From assembly GCA_965112735.1 (NCBI GenBank), contig OZ218954.1, positions 2,418,001 through 2,482,000 on the forward strand: DNA of 64,000 nucleotides. Reading direction: 5' to 3'. Origin of the DNA: Phaeosaccion multiseriatum (taxonomy: Eukaryota > Ochrophyta, other classes). The notes under the pieces were generated by a model. The model had not been told where the DNA came from, did no database searches, and saw nothing but the letters and a program-made list of their open reading frames with translations. Of this stretch, positions 23,549-35,223 are shown piece by piece; the stretch's first letter is position 1; every line of letters begins with the position of its first letter. The translations under genes were made by a program, and so were the position numbers.

Positions 23549-25737
23549 CTACAAGGTTCGTACAACAAGCCCCGAACTCAACTTGGGTTCAAACCAAGTT
23601 GCTTTGGGGCTCATCAGCTCTTCGGCGTCTGCGATGGCCATGACCTCCTCTATCGATACGGGGTACATGGCGAAGGCCACCGCCCACTGCGCAGGCTCGC
23701 TGGCATCCACGGACACCAGAGACTGCAGCTCCTTGGATCCGCGTATCCCGCCCACTGGTGGAAGATATTGTTGAAAGGAAAAAAGAGTGTGTAAGAGGAG
23801 GACAGGAACAGAGGGCACGAAGCAGGTGTAGGGTAACAACGAGGGCGCAGTACTCACCATATTTTATGCGTTCATCTGTCCGGGGATTCCCAACATTCAA
23901 AATGGGATGCAGTAGCTTGTCGTACAGGACCTGCACATCCAGGCTGTTCACAGGATGGTAGGGACCGACATGTTCCGGCCGCAATGTGAGGCGGTACCAC
24001 TTTCCCCGTAGACACATTCCCATCTGTCCTTTCCGGGGGGGCTCCGGCTGGTCGTGCTCCTCAAGTTCCTCGCACTCAAAAACAAGGCGGACGCGTTCTA
24101 AAAACAGCTCCTCTGGTAAGTTGTTGAGGTCCCGCACGACGCGATTGTACTCCATGATTTTCAATTGCGAGGAGGGAAAGAGTACTGCCAAGAAGAAGTT
24201 GAAAGGTTCCTCCCCTGTCACCACGTCCCCCCTGGCAATGGCTTCCTTGATTTTCATTTCACCAACTCGAAAGGCAGACGCGCTGCGGTGATGACCGTCG
24301 GCAATGTAAGAGCAAGGCACAGCTTCAAAGGCTTTGCAGAGTTCGCTTACGGCGTGGGGCTCCAGCACAGGCCACACAAAGTGCTTGATGCCATCATCGG
24401 CAGTCAGGGAGGTGGACGGTGGCTGGCTGTGGGGAGAGGAGCGAGGAGCGGAGCGAAACAGGCCAAAGTCAATGACATGGAAACGCGGTGCCCACCAAGG
24501 TCCAATCCAAGGTCGAATCACAGAGAAGCACCAGCCACCAAACATCCACAGGGTGCGACTATGGGTCGTATTCTAACGCTGCTTCCTCCCTCACCTAGTG
24601 ATGGACGAGATGATGGAGTCGACTGTCGCAGCATCTCTGTATGTGAGAAACACAGGGCCGGCGTTTGCATTCTGCACGTACGTCAGCCGCGTCCGATCAT
24701 TCTCTTTCTTCACTTGCGTTTTTTCATGGCGTTTAATAATACCCATGGCATAGTCCTCCACAGGTACACCTGCGACCAGGGGCCAAACGTAAAAAGGATG
24801 GTGAGAATACCAAAAAAAAAAGGGAGAAAAGGATTGAGCTGACCTGCGCAAACGCCGTACTGTATGTGGTCCCCCATTTGCTGCGCGTACACATATATAC
24901 CCGGTGTGTCGTCGTAGACGAGCCACCTGTTTTTGGTGGGGAGAGGTGACTTCGTCAAGAGGCCCAAAAATCAAGCATTGTCAAAAACGTCAGCCTTGCG
25001 CTCTCCCTCCCTCCCGAACTCACTGCTTTTGGATAAACTCCTGGAGGTTCAACTTTCCCATTTCGTATACACGCTCATCGTACTGTGAAATATCGACCGG
25101 CAAATCTATTTCAGGCTTGATAACCTAGAGAGGAGGGGGGGGGGTGAGGGGAGAGACAGGGAGAGAAGAGGGAGGGAGAGGGATAGAAAGACACACATAT
25201 GAGAGCGGACGGACGAGGACAAGGGTGGAGAGGGAGGAGACCGATGGGTGGAGCGGAGTGGCAGGGTAGGGACCAAGAGTGGACAGAATCGGCCCATGAA
25301 GGTAGCAAACAAGACGAAGGGGAGAAGAGGAGAGGAGAGGAGCGAAGGAGGAGGAGGAGGAGGAGGAGGAGAATAGCATTGGAGGAGGAGGAGGAGGAGG
25401 AGGAGGAGGAGGAGGAGGACGAGGACGAGGAGCATCAGTAGGAGGAGGAGGAAGAGGAAGAGGAGAAACAGCAGCAGCAGGAGGAGGGGGGAGGGAGGAG
25501 GAGGAGGAGGGAGGGAGGGGAGGAGATCATGAGATCATGACACAGGAAGGGCACACTTCTCCGCCGCAGATAATACGGGCCTGCTGCTCTACTCACCCTG
25601 AGGAAGGTCTTCTCCCCTCTCTCCTGGTAAATGTCTCTAGCCTCCTTTGAGTCCAGCACATCATAGGGAGGAGAGGCAACAGCCTCCGCGAGTCCAGGCC
25701 CTGGACGCAAAGCTCGGAACGGCTTTAACCTCACCAT
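23549..25737 (-). CDS. DUF1015-family protein, 6 exons
   Basis: The biochemical role of the family is unknown; it is widespread in bacteria and algae. Exons: 25737-25597, 25124-25024, 24926-24844, 24769-24595, 24426-23858, 23754-23549, giving 424 residues, normal for the family. Recognised by the N-terminal ASPPYDVLDSKEARDIYQ, the YVYAQQ strand, DDGIKHFVWPV, the signature YIADGHHRSASAF, NFFLAVLFPSSQLKIMEYNRVV, and the C-terminal AFAMYPVSIEEVMAIADAEELMSPKATWFEPKLSSGLVVRTL. Intron 1 (25125-25596) is unusually long and purine-rich. The start lies 285 bp from the divergent sulfate-activation gene. Confidence 0.9.
25128..25531. repeat. Purine-rich GGA/GAG repeat tract inside intron 1 of the DUF1015 gene
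   Basis: On the plus strand the tract is nearly pure G/A, including a long (GGA)n run from 25346 to about 25430. It lies wholly within the 472 bp intron, so transcription of the gene reads the pyrimidine-rich strand as RNA sense. The polyGlu/polyLeu open frames here are repeat artefacts. Confidence 0.85.
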
Positions 25738-26022
25738 GCCCGGCCTTGGGCACACCAATCAGGCCCTGCTACTCCTGCTACTCCTGCTACTCCTGCTGCT
25801 GCTGTGCTGGTGCTGCCTGAAGTAGCTTATACTATCTAAGAGAAAAAAAAATGGTATGGGTGGGACAGCCCCCCGGGAAAGGCGTATGCCTCCACTTTGT
25901 GTATTACAACGCGGGAGACACCGACAAAAGAGACCCAGGTTTGCACACAGCTGTAGAGAGATTGCAGAGAGCCTGCAGCAGCAGCGCCGCAGTAACAGCA
26001 GGCGCCGCGACTCTTGCCGACT

Positions 26023-29000
26023 ATGGCAAGCTTCAAGTATGCTCCCGTGTCCACGGTACGAGAAATAAGCAAAAGCAAAAATCCTTTTCGTTGTTCCTTC
26101 CCTCACCCGCCCTGTTGCGCCACACACTCTCTCCCCCCATGATCAGGAGGAAGGGGCAGCAGGCAAACCCTCGTCCTCTGGGTCTGCTTCCAATGGACCA
26201 GGGGCCGGCTACGATGAAGACAGCGACACGATCATGACGAAACGAATGCCTTACTGTCTTGGCATGTTGGTGTTGTTGGCCATCATTTACGTGCTCAGCC
26301 GGACGGAGAGTAGTGAAGCGTGTCCACCCTGCGCCCCGCAGTCATCCTCTCCTTTGCGCGAAGCATGCCCACCTGCGACAGCGTGCCCGTCAGTCCAGCC
26401 CCCTCCAGCGGCCGCAGCAGCAGCAGCCCCGCCGAGCGAGTTTGATATCGGGGCGTATCGGCGCGAGCGCCTTGCCCAGACGCCTCCTCACATCATCGAA
26501 TGTGCAAAGGCTGAAGAGGGCGCTTCGCAGGACGCCTGCCATCTGCCACGAAGTACGCGCTATGCTGCTGTGGGGCAGAAGGGGGCTACGCTGTGGATGA
26601 CGGGTCTGTCGGGATCAGGAAAGAGCACCATTGCCATGGCCTTGGAGGAAGAGTTGGTCAGGCAGGGCAAGCACGTGTACCGTCTGGATGGCGATAACAT
26701 CCGCACTGGGCTAAATAGGGACCTCGGCTTTTCAGCAGACGATCGTGACGAGTCTGTGCGCCGAGTGGGGGAGCTTGCCTGTCTTTTCTCTGACTCTGGT
26801 GTCATTACTCTCGTGAGCTTGGTGAGCCCTTACCGCGAGGCAAGAGACGCGGTGCGGAAGCGACATGAGGAGCAGGGTATTCCCTTCTTTGAGACGTTTA
26901 TGGATGTGCCTCTTGAGACGGTGCAGTCTCGCGATCCGAAGGGGCTTTACGCCAAGGTGGAGGCGGGGGAGTTGAAGGGATTCACAGGTGTCGATGCGCC
27001 CTACGAAGCTCCCCTGAATGCAGAGATTGTGCTGCCCAACCGTGACATGACAATTGAGCAGTGTGTCGCCTCTTTATTGCGGACTCTGGAGGCGAATGGC
27101 ATTCTTTCTGGCGGTGACAGAGACTCGACGAAGCTGCCCATGCCGGATGGGGATGAGATTGTTGATCTCCACGTTGCTCCAGGAGACAAGGTGGGGAGGA
27201 TTGCAGAAGCGGCTACGCTGCCCAAGGTTCTGCTCAGCGACATTGACCTCAACTGGCTGCAGACCGTGGGAGAGGGATGGGCGAGCCCGCTCAAGGGATT
27301 CATGCGAGAAGGTGTCCTGCTGCAGACTCTCCATTTCAACTCGTACCTCGTGGACCCGCACAATGTGACGGCCAACTATGGCTTCAACGAGAAGACGACA
27401 GACTTTACGAAGATGCCAGTGACTCGGCCCCCTTCCAGGGTGTCCATGTCAGTGCCCATTGTGTTGCCCTGCACCGACTTCACCAAGGCCTCCATCGAGG
27501 GGAGCGGAAAGGAGGCCGTGGCTTTAGTCAACAAGGGGGGAGATACCGTGGCAATCTTGCGAAACCCCGAGGTTTACGCAAATCGAAAGGAGGAAATTGT
27601 GACGCGGCTGTTTGGTGTGATTGATCCTGGTCACCCTTACATTGCGCACATTTACAGCGGTGGAGACTGGCTTATTGGAGGGGAGGTGGAGCTTCTAGAC
27701 AGAATACGGTACAACGATGGGCTTGATCAGTGGCGACTTACGGCGAGGGAGGTCAGAGAGGAATTTGCCAAGAAGGGAGCTGATGTGGTGTATGCCTTTC
27801 AAACCAGAAACCCCACGCACGCTGGACACGCCTACCTCATGCGCACGGCGGGGGAGATGCTGAAGGACCAGGGCTACAAGCGCCCCGTCCTTTGGCTGTC
27901 ACCGCTCGGGGGCTGGACTAAAGAGGATGACGTGCCGCTGGATGTTCGAGTCAAGCAGCACGAAGCCGTCCTCCAGGAAGGCATGCTCGATCCGTCGTCC
28001 ACTGTCATGGCCATTTGGCCTAGTCCAATGATTTACGGGGGGCCGACAGAAGTGCAGTTTCACGCCAAGTCTCGCCGCAGTGGTGGGGCTAGTTTCTTTG
28101 TCGTGGGACGTGATCCAGCCGGTATGAAGGGAAGCGGCCTGGCCGAGGCGCATCCAGATGACGATCTCTACGACCCTCAACACGGGCGCTTCGTCTTGGC
28201 AATGTCCCCTGGTGTGGGTGACATGAAGATGCTCGACTTTCAGCAGGTGTACTACGACACGACGACCCACACCATGACGGCCAAGGACCCTTCCCGCCCC
28301 GACGATTTCATTTCCATTTCTGGCAGCAAAATGCGAGCCCTCGCCGCCCAAGGGGCACGTCCTTGCCCTTCTGAGATTCCGCTGGACCTTTTGGCTGCCA
28401 ACTGCATTCCTCCTGGCTTCATGGTGGACTCCGGGTGGGACATTGTTTGCGACTATTACCAGAACATTGACACCAAGACTTGGGTGCCGTACAGCCAGAC
28501 GGTGAAGGACCCCATTGTTGCATCGTATGCGAGCGTGAACCCGGGCACGGCCTTCGGCACGAGCGAGTTTGCCCTCCTTCTCAAGGACCCCACTTCTGGT
28601 TCAACCATCAGCCCGTGGCACGACATTCCTCTGCAGTCGTCAAGCGAGCAGGGCATGTACAACTTTGTGGTGGAGATTCCAATGTACCAGACTGCCAAGA
28701 TGGAAGTGGCAAAAGACATTGCGGGTAATCCCATTATGCAAGACGAGAGCAATGGAAAGCCCCGGTACTACCACTACGGCGTGCCCTTCTTCAATTACGG
28801 CCTTCTTCCGCAGACCTGGGAGGACCCCAATGTGAAGGACAGCGCAGGGCACGGAGGTGACAACGATCCCATCGACGTGATTGAGATTGGAGTTGACCCT
28901 CTACCCATGGGCACTGTCACCCCCGTCAAGGTGCTGGGGTCTCTCGAGCTCATTGACGAGGGAGAGACGGACTTCAAAATCATTGCCATCCGAACTTCGG

Positions 29001-29266
29001 ACCCCCTGGCCGCCAAGCTTCGAAACATGCAGGACGTGGAGCAGCACAAGCCGGGCACACTGGCCAGCATTGTTGATTGGCTCAAGAACTACAAGACAGC
29101 TGAGGGGAAAGGCGTCAACATATTGGCATCTGAAACCCCTTCTTCAAGCGAGGAGGCGGAGCAAGTCATTGGGCAGACGCACGAGCGTTGGCAGCAGCTC
29201 ACCGCCGGACAAGCCACGCATGATTCCTCGTTCTGGTTGGGGGCCAACGCCGACCACCCCTGGTGA
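26023..29266 (+). CDS. Trifunctional APS kinase - ATP sulfurylase - inorganic pyrophosphatase, membrane-anchored
   Basis: Activates sulfate to PAPS: ATP sulfurylase makes APS and PPi, APS kinase phosphorylates APS, and pyrophosphatase removes PPi to pull the reaction. Exons 26023-26055 and 26147-29266 give 1050 residues. Order: cytosolic tail MASFKYAPVST…YDEDSDT; one hydrophobic helix (about 45-63, MPYCLGMLVLLAIIYVLSR); a Cys/Pro/Ala linker; APS kinase (about 140-340, P-loop GLSGSGKST at about 163); ATP sulfurylase (about 355-770, QTRNPTHAGH at about 562, VVGRDPAG, ISGSKMR); family I pyrophosphatase (about 810-1030, GGDNDPIDV). This domain order is known from heterokont algae. The upstream mini-exon is inferred from splice signals and an unbroken frame; the alternative start at 26234 would remove the tail but keep the helix. 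Confidence 0.93.
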
Positions 29267-29987
29267 AGAAGTGAAGCATGGCCCCTTTCTTGGAGAGGGG
29301 GTTCGCAGAGCATGGTGCATGCCACTTCCAGGCCTCCCCCCGTGAGGTTGTGATGCTGCCAGGCAGGGCAGCAGGGCGCAGGGCATGTGGAACAACAGTT
29401 GACCACACGAACCCTCCACCTGCACCACCACCACAGCCCAGCCGCCGCCGCCGCCGCTACTGCTGATGGAGAGTTGCGGCGGGTGAGCGAATCGCAATTT
29501 GAGAAGGGGTAGTGGTATGACTCGGTGAATCCGGCATTCTTGAATACAGAAGCGAAACAGCTTTAGTCATCATCTCTCACATACTCCAGAAGCATCACCT
29601 GCTAGTGTCCGCTTCTCCTCTAGTCTTCGTCTCGCTCGGCCCCTGACACGCCACTGAGCTCGCGCGCTATCCCTGGCGTCAGTCGGCGTGGGTGATGACA
29701 AGCATATGGGCAGGGCAGGGCAGAACCGGCGCTTGTCGGCAGGCTTTTAGGTTTGTTTTGGCTCGATAGCATAGCTACTGAGCAACATGCAACAGCGTGT
29801 CAGGGGTCGATCTTGCCGCTCTCTCTTCCCTCTCCTCCCCTACCCACCCCCCCCCCTCCCTCTTCCCGCCAAGATTCAGTTTAAGTTTGTTCGCCCCCAA
29901 CTGAGGGCAACATAACCTCCAAAAAAACATTCCAAATGAAAACCCCCTCTCCTACTCCTATAATGTCACAACGAGAGAGCGCGAGGG
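29267..29987. other. Intergenic; one solitary end of the inverted-repeat element family
   Basis: About 720 bp without a gene. Near 29798-29813 the sequence GCGTGTCAGGGGTCGAT matches the right-hand end of the dispersed inverted-repeat element, without a partner nearby. A C-rich run lies at 29846-29859. The last 100 bp are the probable promoter region of surface protein B. Confidence 0.5.
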
Positions 29988-32900
29988 ATGGAGCGATGGA
30001 CTCTATCCTTGTGTGCTGTCGTGTTCGCCACGCGACTAGGGTATGTGGCCCCGGCGACCAACACTCCTCCCACAGCACTTAACTCCAGCACCACGGTCTT
30101 CGCCGGAGAAAGCACTAATATAGTGTCATTTACGGGGGTCGATGTGGACGAGGGTGACTACATCAGCTCGGTTCGACTGGTCAAAGCCCCAACAAAAGGG
30201 TTTCTTTTCCAGGTAGATCCAGACGGAAGCATTACAGCTGATACCATAGCAGACGGAGATCTTCTCCGTACGCTGTACGCATCATATGTGGCTTGGAGTG
30301 GGCAATTGAACGCTTTGGAAGAAAGGTGCGTAGCACTAGAAGGGAAGGGGGGGTGTAGTAGACTCATCTTAAAGTCTGACTCCTCTTGCTTCTTGGTTGG
30401 TGTCCTGTGTGTCCAGTGTCATTGATACAGACCTTTTGGTCTTTCGCGCCCTGGATGTGAGCGGAGCGGAGTCGGCGGCGGGGTTTATTGAACTTGATAT
30501 CCTGGGTCCCAACGCATTCCCCCAGAGGGTTGCAGAACCCGCGTTCTTCTTTGAATTTCCAGAAAGTGAGTGCGGGGTGGGCAAGCTCCACAACAGTGGG
30601 CTGGGCTGGTTCGGAGATCTCACTGTAAATGCTGAGGGAGTAAGCTGTCCTGACAGCCTCGGGGTCGTTTCAACCGGCAACCCGCAAAATGCGACGCGGC
30701 TTTCTTCGACCCTTTCTGCAACAGACATGAATGAGCGAGTGCGAGAGAGTGACTTTGAGGGCTTCAGTTTGGAATTTTGGCTGCAGCACAATGACCTGGA
30801 AGAGGATTCGACACACGACTACAGCCTGATGAGTGTGAGCAATCCAAACATCGCCTCAGAGAAGTGGCGGGACTGCGCAGAAAATTCGAATTTCGAGCTT
30901 CGACGGAGGGAGAATCGCTATTACTTCATGCTACGGGGTGGGGACAAGACATGCGAGGCCCAAGAGTTCTCGTTTGATATCCTTGAAGGTGTTCCTTACC
31001 ATGTCGTGATCATTGTTGACATTTCAGAATTTTTTTGGGGCTTTAGAATGTTGAGCCTCATCCTCTACGTCAATGGCGTGAAGGAGGAGCAAAGGTGGAT
31101 TGCATCCATTAGCAAGTCCGATACTGTAGATGCGTGGGCAGACCGGTGGCGTGACGACTACGTCCTGAACATCATGAGTCGCGGCGGTAGCGATGGGGAG
31201 TACTTTTACAACATCCTCGAGAGAGAGGTCGTGCCGTGGTCGGGAGTGCTGTTTTTGGCTGCCATGTACGCCAGACCGCTATCATTTCCGGAGGTCAGCC
31301 AGAACCTGGTAGCAGGTCTGCCCAACAGCCGGCCTGTGCCGCTGGATGCTTCCGTTGTACTGAACGAAGATGGAGAGAGCGGAGATCATTACAGCACACC
31401 GAGCTTTTACCTGCAGCCTGTGCCCTTTGGTGATCTATCCAACTTCAGTGTCTCAGTAGTGGACGCAGACGAAGACCCCGCCTTTCCGGGCTATACTGCT
31501 AACGCAGCTGCGCCGGAGCTATGGGTGGCCTCGCTCCCAACGAGAGGCCAATTGCTGGACAGCAGTGGCTACAGCATCTCTTCTGCACCCCACAAGCTCC
31601 AGGCGGAGGTGGGAAACAGCTCCACCAACACGTTCTCCCTCATGTACCGGCCCGAGAAGGACGAAAGCAGCGGGGAGACTCAAGCCTATGCGAGGTGAGA
31701 CCGTGTGGGGAATACTAATCTATTCCAAAAGGACTAACCAAACCCTCTTGCGCTTCCGCATTCAGCTTTCGTTGTTTTGCGGTAGATGGAGTGACTGGAT
31801 TGCGGAGCACATCCAACAACACCGTCGTGATTCACGTTCTTGCAAAGAACGACCCTCCCACGGCGATCAACTCGAACGCCACGGTCTTTGGGAACCGTGC
31901 CAGCATCATTTCCTTCACGGGGTATGACATTGACGAGGGTGACTACGTTAGCTCGGTCCGCCTAGTGACGCCTCCCTCCCGAGGCGAGCTTTACCAGGTG
32001 CACGAAGATGGGAGCGTTTCGTCTGACGTGTTGGAGGCAGGAAACCTTCTGTGGACCCTTGAGGCCGCGTATGTGTATACCGCAGGAGCTTCCAGCACCA
32101 GTGAACAAGGGTGAGTATTCTTTGGTCTTTTGGGGGGGGGCGATGTTTCTTTCTTCCTTGAGCGTCTCCAACCCCTCCCCCTTTTCCTCGAAACTCGTTC
32201 AATCTGTCCCCTCACCTTGCCACGATAACCAGTCTGCTGGACACGGACAGTCTAGCCTTCACCGCCCTGGACGTCAGCGGGGCGGAGTCGCTCTTGGGCG
32301 TGATTGACATTACAGCGTACAGCAGCGTGGTAGCGACTATTGCGAGCGACATCCCCGGTGACACGTCGTGGAAGGTTTCGGAGGACCAGGCCAGCCTGGT
32401 GAATCTCTATGCAGTAGACCTGAGCGATGAGGCCCTCGACATTCAGTTTGTCATCTCTTCTACTCCTAGCTGTGGCACTCTGCGCGACCCTTCCACCCAA
32501 AGGGCACTTGCCGTCGGCGATGCATTGCTTGAGAATGCAGAGAGCCCCTATGCCAGCGCGGTTCAAGTGATCTACGAGCCTTCCCAAGGTAGGAAGAAGC
32601 AACTCTCAAAGCAAGTCCAACTCGACTTGTCTAATGCTCTCTGGTCCCTGTCGTTCGTCGTGGCCGCAGACTTCTTTTCCGTGCCCAACGTTGCTTGGGA
32701 CGGCAGTCAGCTTGCCAATGCCACCGACGACAGCTTCAGCTTCTTCGCTGCTGTCGCGGGCAATGCCGCTTACCGGAGCGTAGAAGTAACGCAAGGCCTG
32801 GAAGTGGGAAACGTGAACGATGCTGTTCACTTGGCCTGCCCCACAGGTCCGTTTACAGTATCTCCCTTGGGCAGCAGTGGGACGACAAGTGTGTCAAGTG

Positions 32901-33881
32901 CTGGCTCCCTGGATGAGGTTGCAATCCAAGGCTTCGAGCTGGTGGACCAGGATCGAGGCGTGGACGTTTCCCGCTTTCGCATCTCCTCTCACTATGGACT
33001 GCTCACGTGAGTACCCATTGGTCAGTAGGACCATTGCGTAGTAGCCTCACTAGTAGCATCCCGTACGCGACTAATTTGAGTGTCCCTGTTTGTTCCACAA
33101 GGCTTTTCCGTGGAGTGGAGAGTCTGGATTTCAACAGCAACGACTTTTGCTTCCGACAATCCTCCTGGGCGTGCGAGGGCAGCGGGACGAATGACCAGGA
33201 TATGACGTTCGTCGCAGTCCCGGAGGATGCCCTGGTTGCTCTGAACAGTCTGCGATATCAGGTGAAGAGCAAAGAAGTATCATGTGGGCGGGGAACAGCA
33301 AGTAACCTTGCTGTGTATCGTCCTCCTCTTCGCTCCGGTCTCAGAGTCAAAACCCCAGCGTTGAGGACGTGGTCACCGTCCTTGTGTTCGACGGAGCCAA
33401 TGGAGAGTGTATCGATGAAGAGTTTCTGTCCCCGGACACTACTCGATCGGAGTGCTGGGCTGTGGAGTGCTCCTTCAACGTGTCGGTTGGAGGTCATGTC
33501 GTCGACCAAGCGCCACGGGACACAGAGAGTGAAGGGGAGACAAGGACCTTTTTCGGTGTCGATTTACCGCTGGAAGCTTGGTTGGCTGTCGCTACCGGGG
33601 CAGCAGTGTGTTCTCTCTGCGTTGTGGTACGGTCCTTGATCCTTCTACGCAATATGTGTTGCCCCCGTGACGGGGGAGAAGATGAAGAAGATGAACAATA
33701 TTTCGCTCCAAAGAAGAGAAAGAGAAAGAGAAAGAGACGAGGAAGAGAAGGCCGTGTCAGTGAAACGTGGTATGAGGACCTTGAGCGTTCGGATCGGGGA
33801 CTCCTCGAGAGAGATCAACGGCGTAAGAGACATCAACGCCGTCAACGCCGGCAGAATACACGCGAATGCTATAGGGCGTAG
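29988..33881 (+). CDS. Large type I membrane protein B: cadherin-like module, LamG-like domain, cadherin-like repeats
   Basis: Inverted paralogue of the gene at 14546-17910; function unknown, probably at the cell surface. Exons: 29988-30325, 30417-31694, 31766-32110, 32233-33006, 33102-33261, 33345-33881, giving about 1143 residues. It starts with a signal peptide (MERWTLSLCAVVFATRLGYVA). An extra first module (PPTALNSSTTVFAG … SFTGVDVDEGDYISSVRLV), absent from A, closely resembles the module encoded by exon 3. Then come the LamG-like region (about 190-480), further modules, a helix at about 1040-1066 and a strongly basic cytoplasmic tail with KKRKRKRKRRGR. Matching introns interrupt both module copies in the same phases, suggesting exon-pair duplication. 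Residues encoded by 31311-33489 are nearly identical to A; the rest is diverged. Confidence 0.82.
31311..33489 (+). repeat. Right arm of the 2.18 kb inverted repeat
   Basis: Near-identical reverse complement of 14887-17065, covering the end of exon 2, exons 3-5, the start of exon 6 and three complete introns of protein B. Substitutions seen include SSA/SSV, NLLWT/DLLWT and VVIHV/VAIHV codon differences, a handful of silent changes, and a small cluster in the intron near 33075-33105. Confidence 0.93.
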
Positions 33882-33899
33882 GCTCGGCTCTGATGGATG

Positions 33900-34170
33900 A
33901 CTTTAACACCACGAATACATGGCCCTTTGTAGATAAGCTTTTGAAAGCGGGATATTGCCCGATAGCTACGGCAATGGACCGGTCGCCCCCACTTGCTGAT
34001 AGCGCGCCGGCCCTGCCTTAGCTTCGATGCCCATATGCCTGTCACCAGCCACCCTGCCCTGCCAAGGGGGGGGGGGGGTAAATAGCTGGTAGCGGGCCGG
34101 CAGACACTGGCAATAGTTGATAGCTTGCCGGCTGACGCCGGCGATGGCGATAGCTCAATAGCGTCAGGGT
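33900..34170. repeat. Degenerate GC-rich repeats of the inverted-repeat element family
   Basis: Contains GCCGGCTGACGCCGGCGATGG-type units and ends with GCGTCAGGGTCGA, the typical right-hand terminus. I cannot find a matching left end, so this is probably a truncated copy lying immediately next to the fuller copy that starts at about 34170. A poly-G run lies near 34066-34078. Confidence 0.55.
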
Positions 34171-34480
34171 CGACCTCTGACGTGCTATCGAGCGATTCTC
34201 GGTAGCATGCTACCGGGCCCTCCAGACCCGGTAGCACGATACTGGCGGCCGGCCGGTAGCAGGTAGCACACCAGCTTACGTCGGCGGTAGCAGGTAGCAG
34301 GTAGCAGCTAGGTCACGCCGGCGGTGGCAGCTGATGATTTGCCGGCCGGTCGGCCGGTAGCAGGTCAAGGCCGGCTGACGCCGGCGGTGGCAGGAAGCAC
34401 GCCAGCTGGCGCCGGGGGAAGCAGGTAGCACGTTGGCTGACGCCGGCGGTAGCAGGTAGCAGGTAGTACGTCAGGGGGGA
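34170..34480. mobile_element. MITE-like inverted-repeat element (copy 2)
   Basis: Left end TCGACCTCTGACGTGCTATC; right end GGTAGTACGTCAGGGGGGA, an eroded inverted counterpart. The interior has tandem GGCCGGCCGGTAGCAGGTAGCA and GCTGACGCCGGCGGTAGCAG units and a short palindrome around the sequence GGTAGCATGCTACC. Noncoding. Confidence 0.65.
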
Positions 34481-34507
34481 TATTTATTGACTTCATAGTA
34501 ATCACCC

Positions 34508-34552
34508 AAGAAAGGGCGGGGGGTGTGCGTGTATGTGCGTGTGTGTGGGTGT

Positions 34553-34585
<33 letters not shown>
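34508..34585. repeat. (GT)n-rich microsatellite
   Basis: Imperfect GTGTGC/GTGGGT units followed by a pure (GT)n run at about 34555-34584, immediately downstream of the inverted-repeat element. The first copy (156-402) is likewise followed by a CA/GT tract. Confidence 0.85.
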
Positions 34586-34590
<5 letters not shown>

Positions 34591-35223
34591 TTTTTCCGCG
34601 TGTGCATGTGTCTCTGTGTCTTGGGGGCCCTCGAGGGGCCGGTTACTCCCCCTCTTGGTCGGGTAGGGGAGGTGCAGTGCAGTGCAGTGCATCGTGGTTG
34701 ATATATAACACCCTTAAGTGCCATCTATGATTGGGGAAAAGGATCGTGGTTGAGCCGACCACCAGGGTTTTGTGAAAGAGTTGGTGCTTCAACCTGTGAT
34801 TTTTTCCGTTTCACCAAAAAATTTAACCTTGTGAAATATCTTGAACGTGTTCGAGCTCTACGTGCTTGGAGGGTCCTTACAGCCTCGACTGTGAACTCTA
34901 ATAGGAGAAGGCCTTAAGCTTTTTGCGCCCCGGGGGGAGAGGAGGGAAGCATTTGTGGTAGGGGAGGTTCGGTTCGCACCCACGTTGGCGGACCTTTCCC
35001 TCATGGCAACGTTAAACGCTCTAACGAGGTAATGTAGATATCATTCAAGGTCTCCATGCTGCAGCTGATCACCCCTCCCCCTCCACTACCCGTACTTATA
35101 CCTGGTGATGCGCACTGAAGGAATCTCGTCCGCGATGCGCGCACCCGGCCTGCCGGACAAACGTCTGACAAAAGACAGGCTGAGGACGGACAAACAACCG
35201 AGCATGCGTCGCATTTTTACATC
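34586..35223. other. Intergenic, nothing recognised
   Basis: About 640 bp upstream of B9D1. It contains a short GTGCA direct repeat near 34672-34691 and no credible frame or RNA gene. Confidence 0.45.

Noticed and set aside
26234-29266. Starting the sulfate-activation protein at 26234
   Set aside because: Possible, but the frame is open upstream to a good AG acceptor and joins a short ATG exon at 26023, giving a sensible cytosolic tail. I kept 26234 as the alternative.
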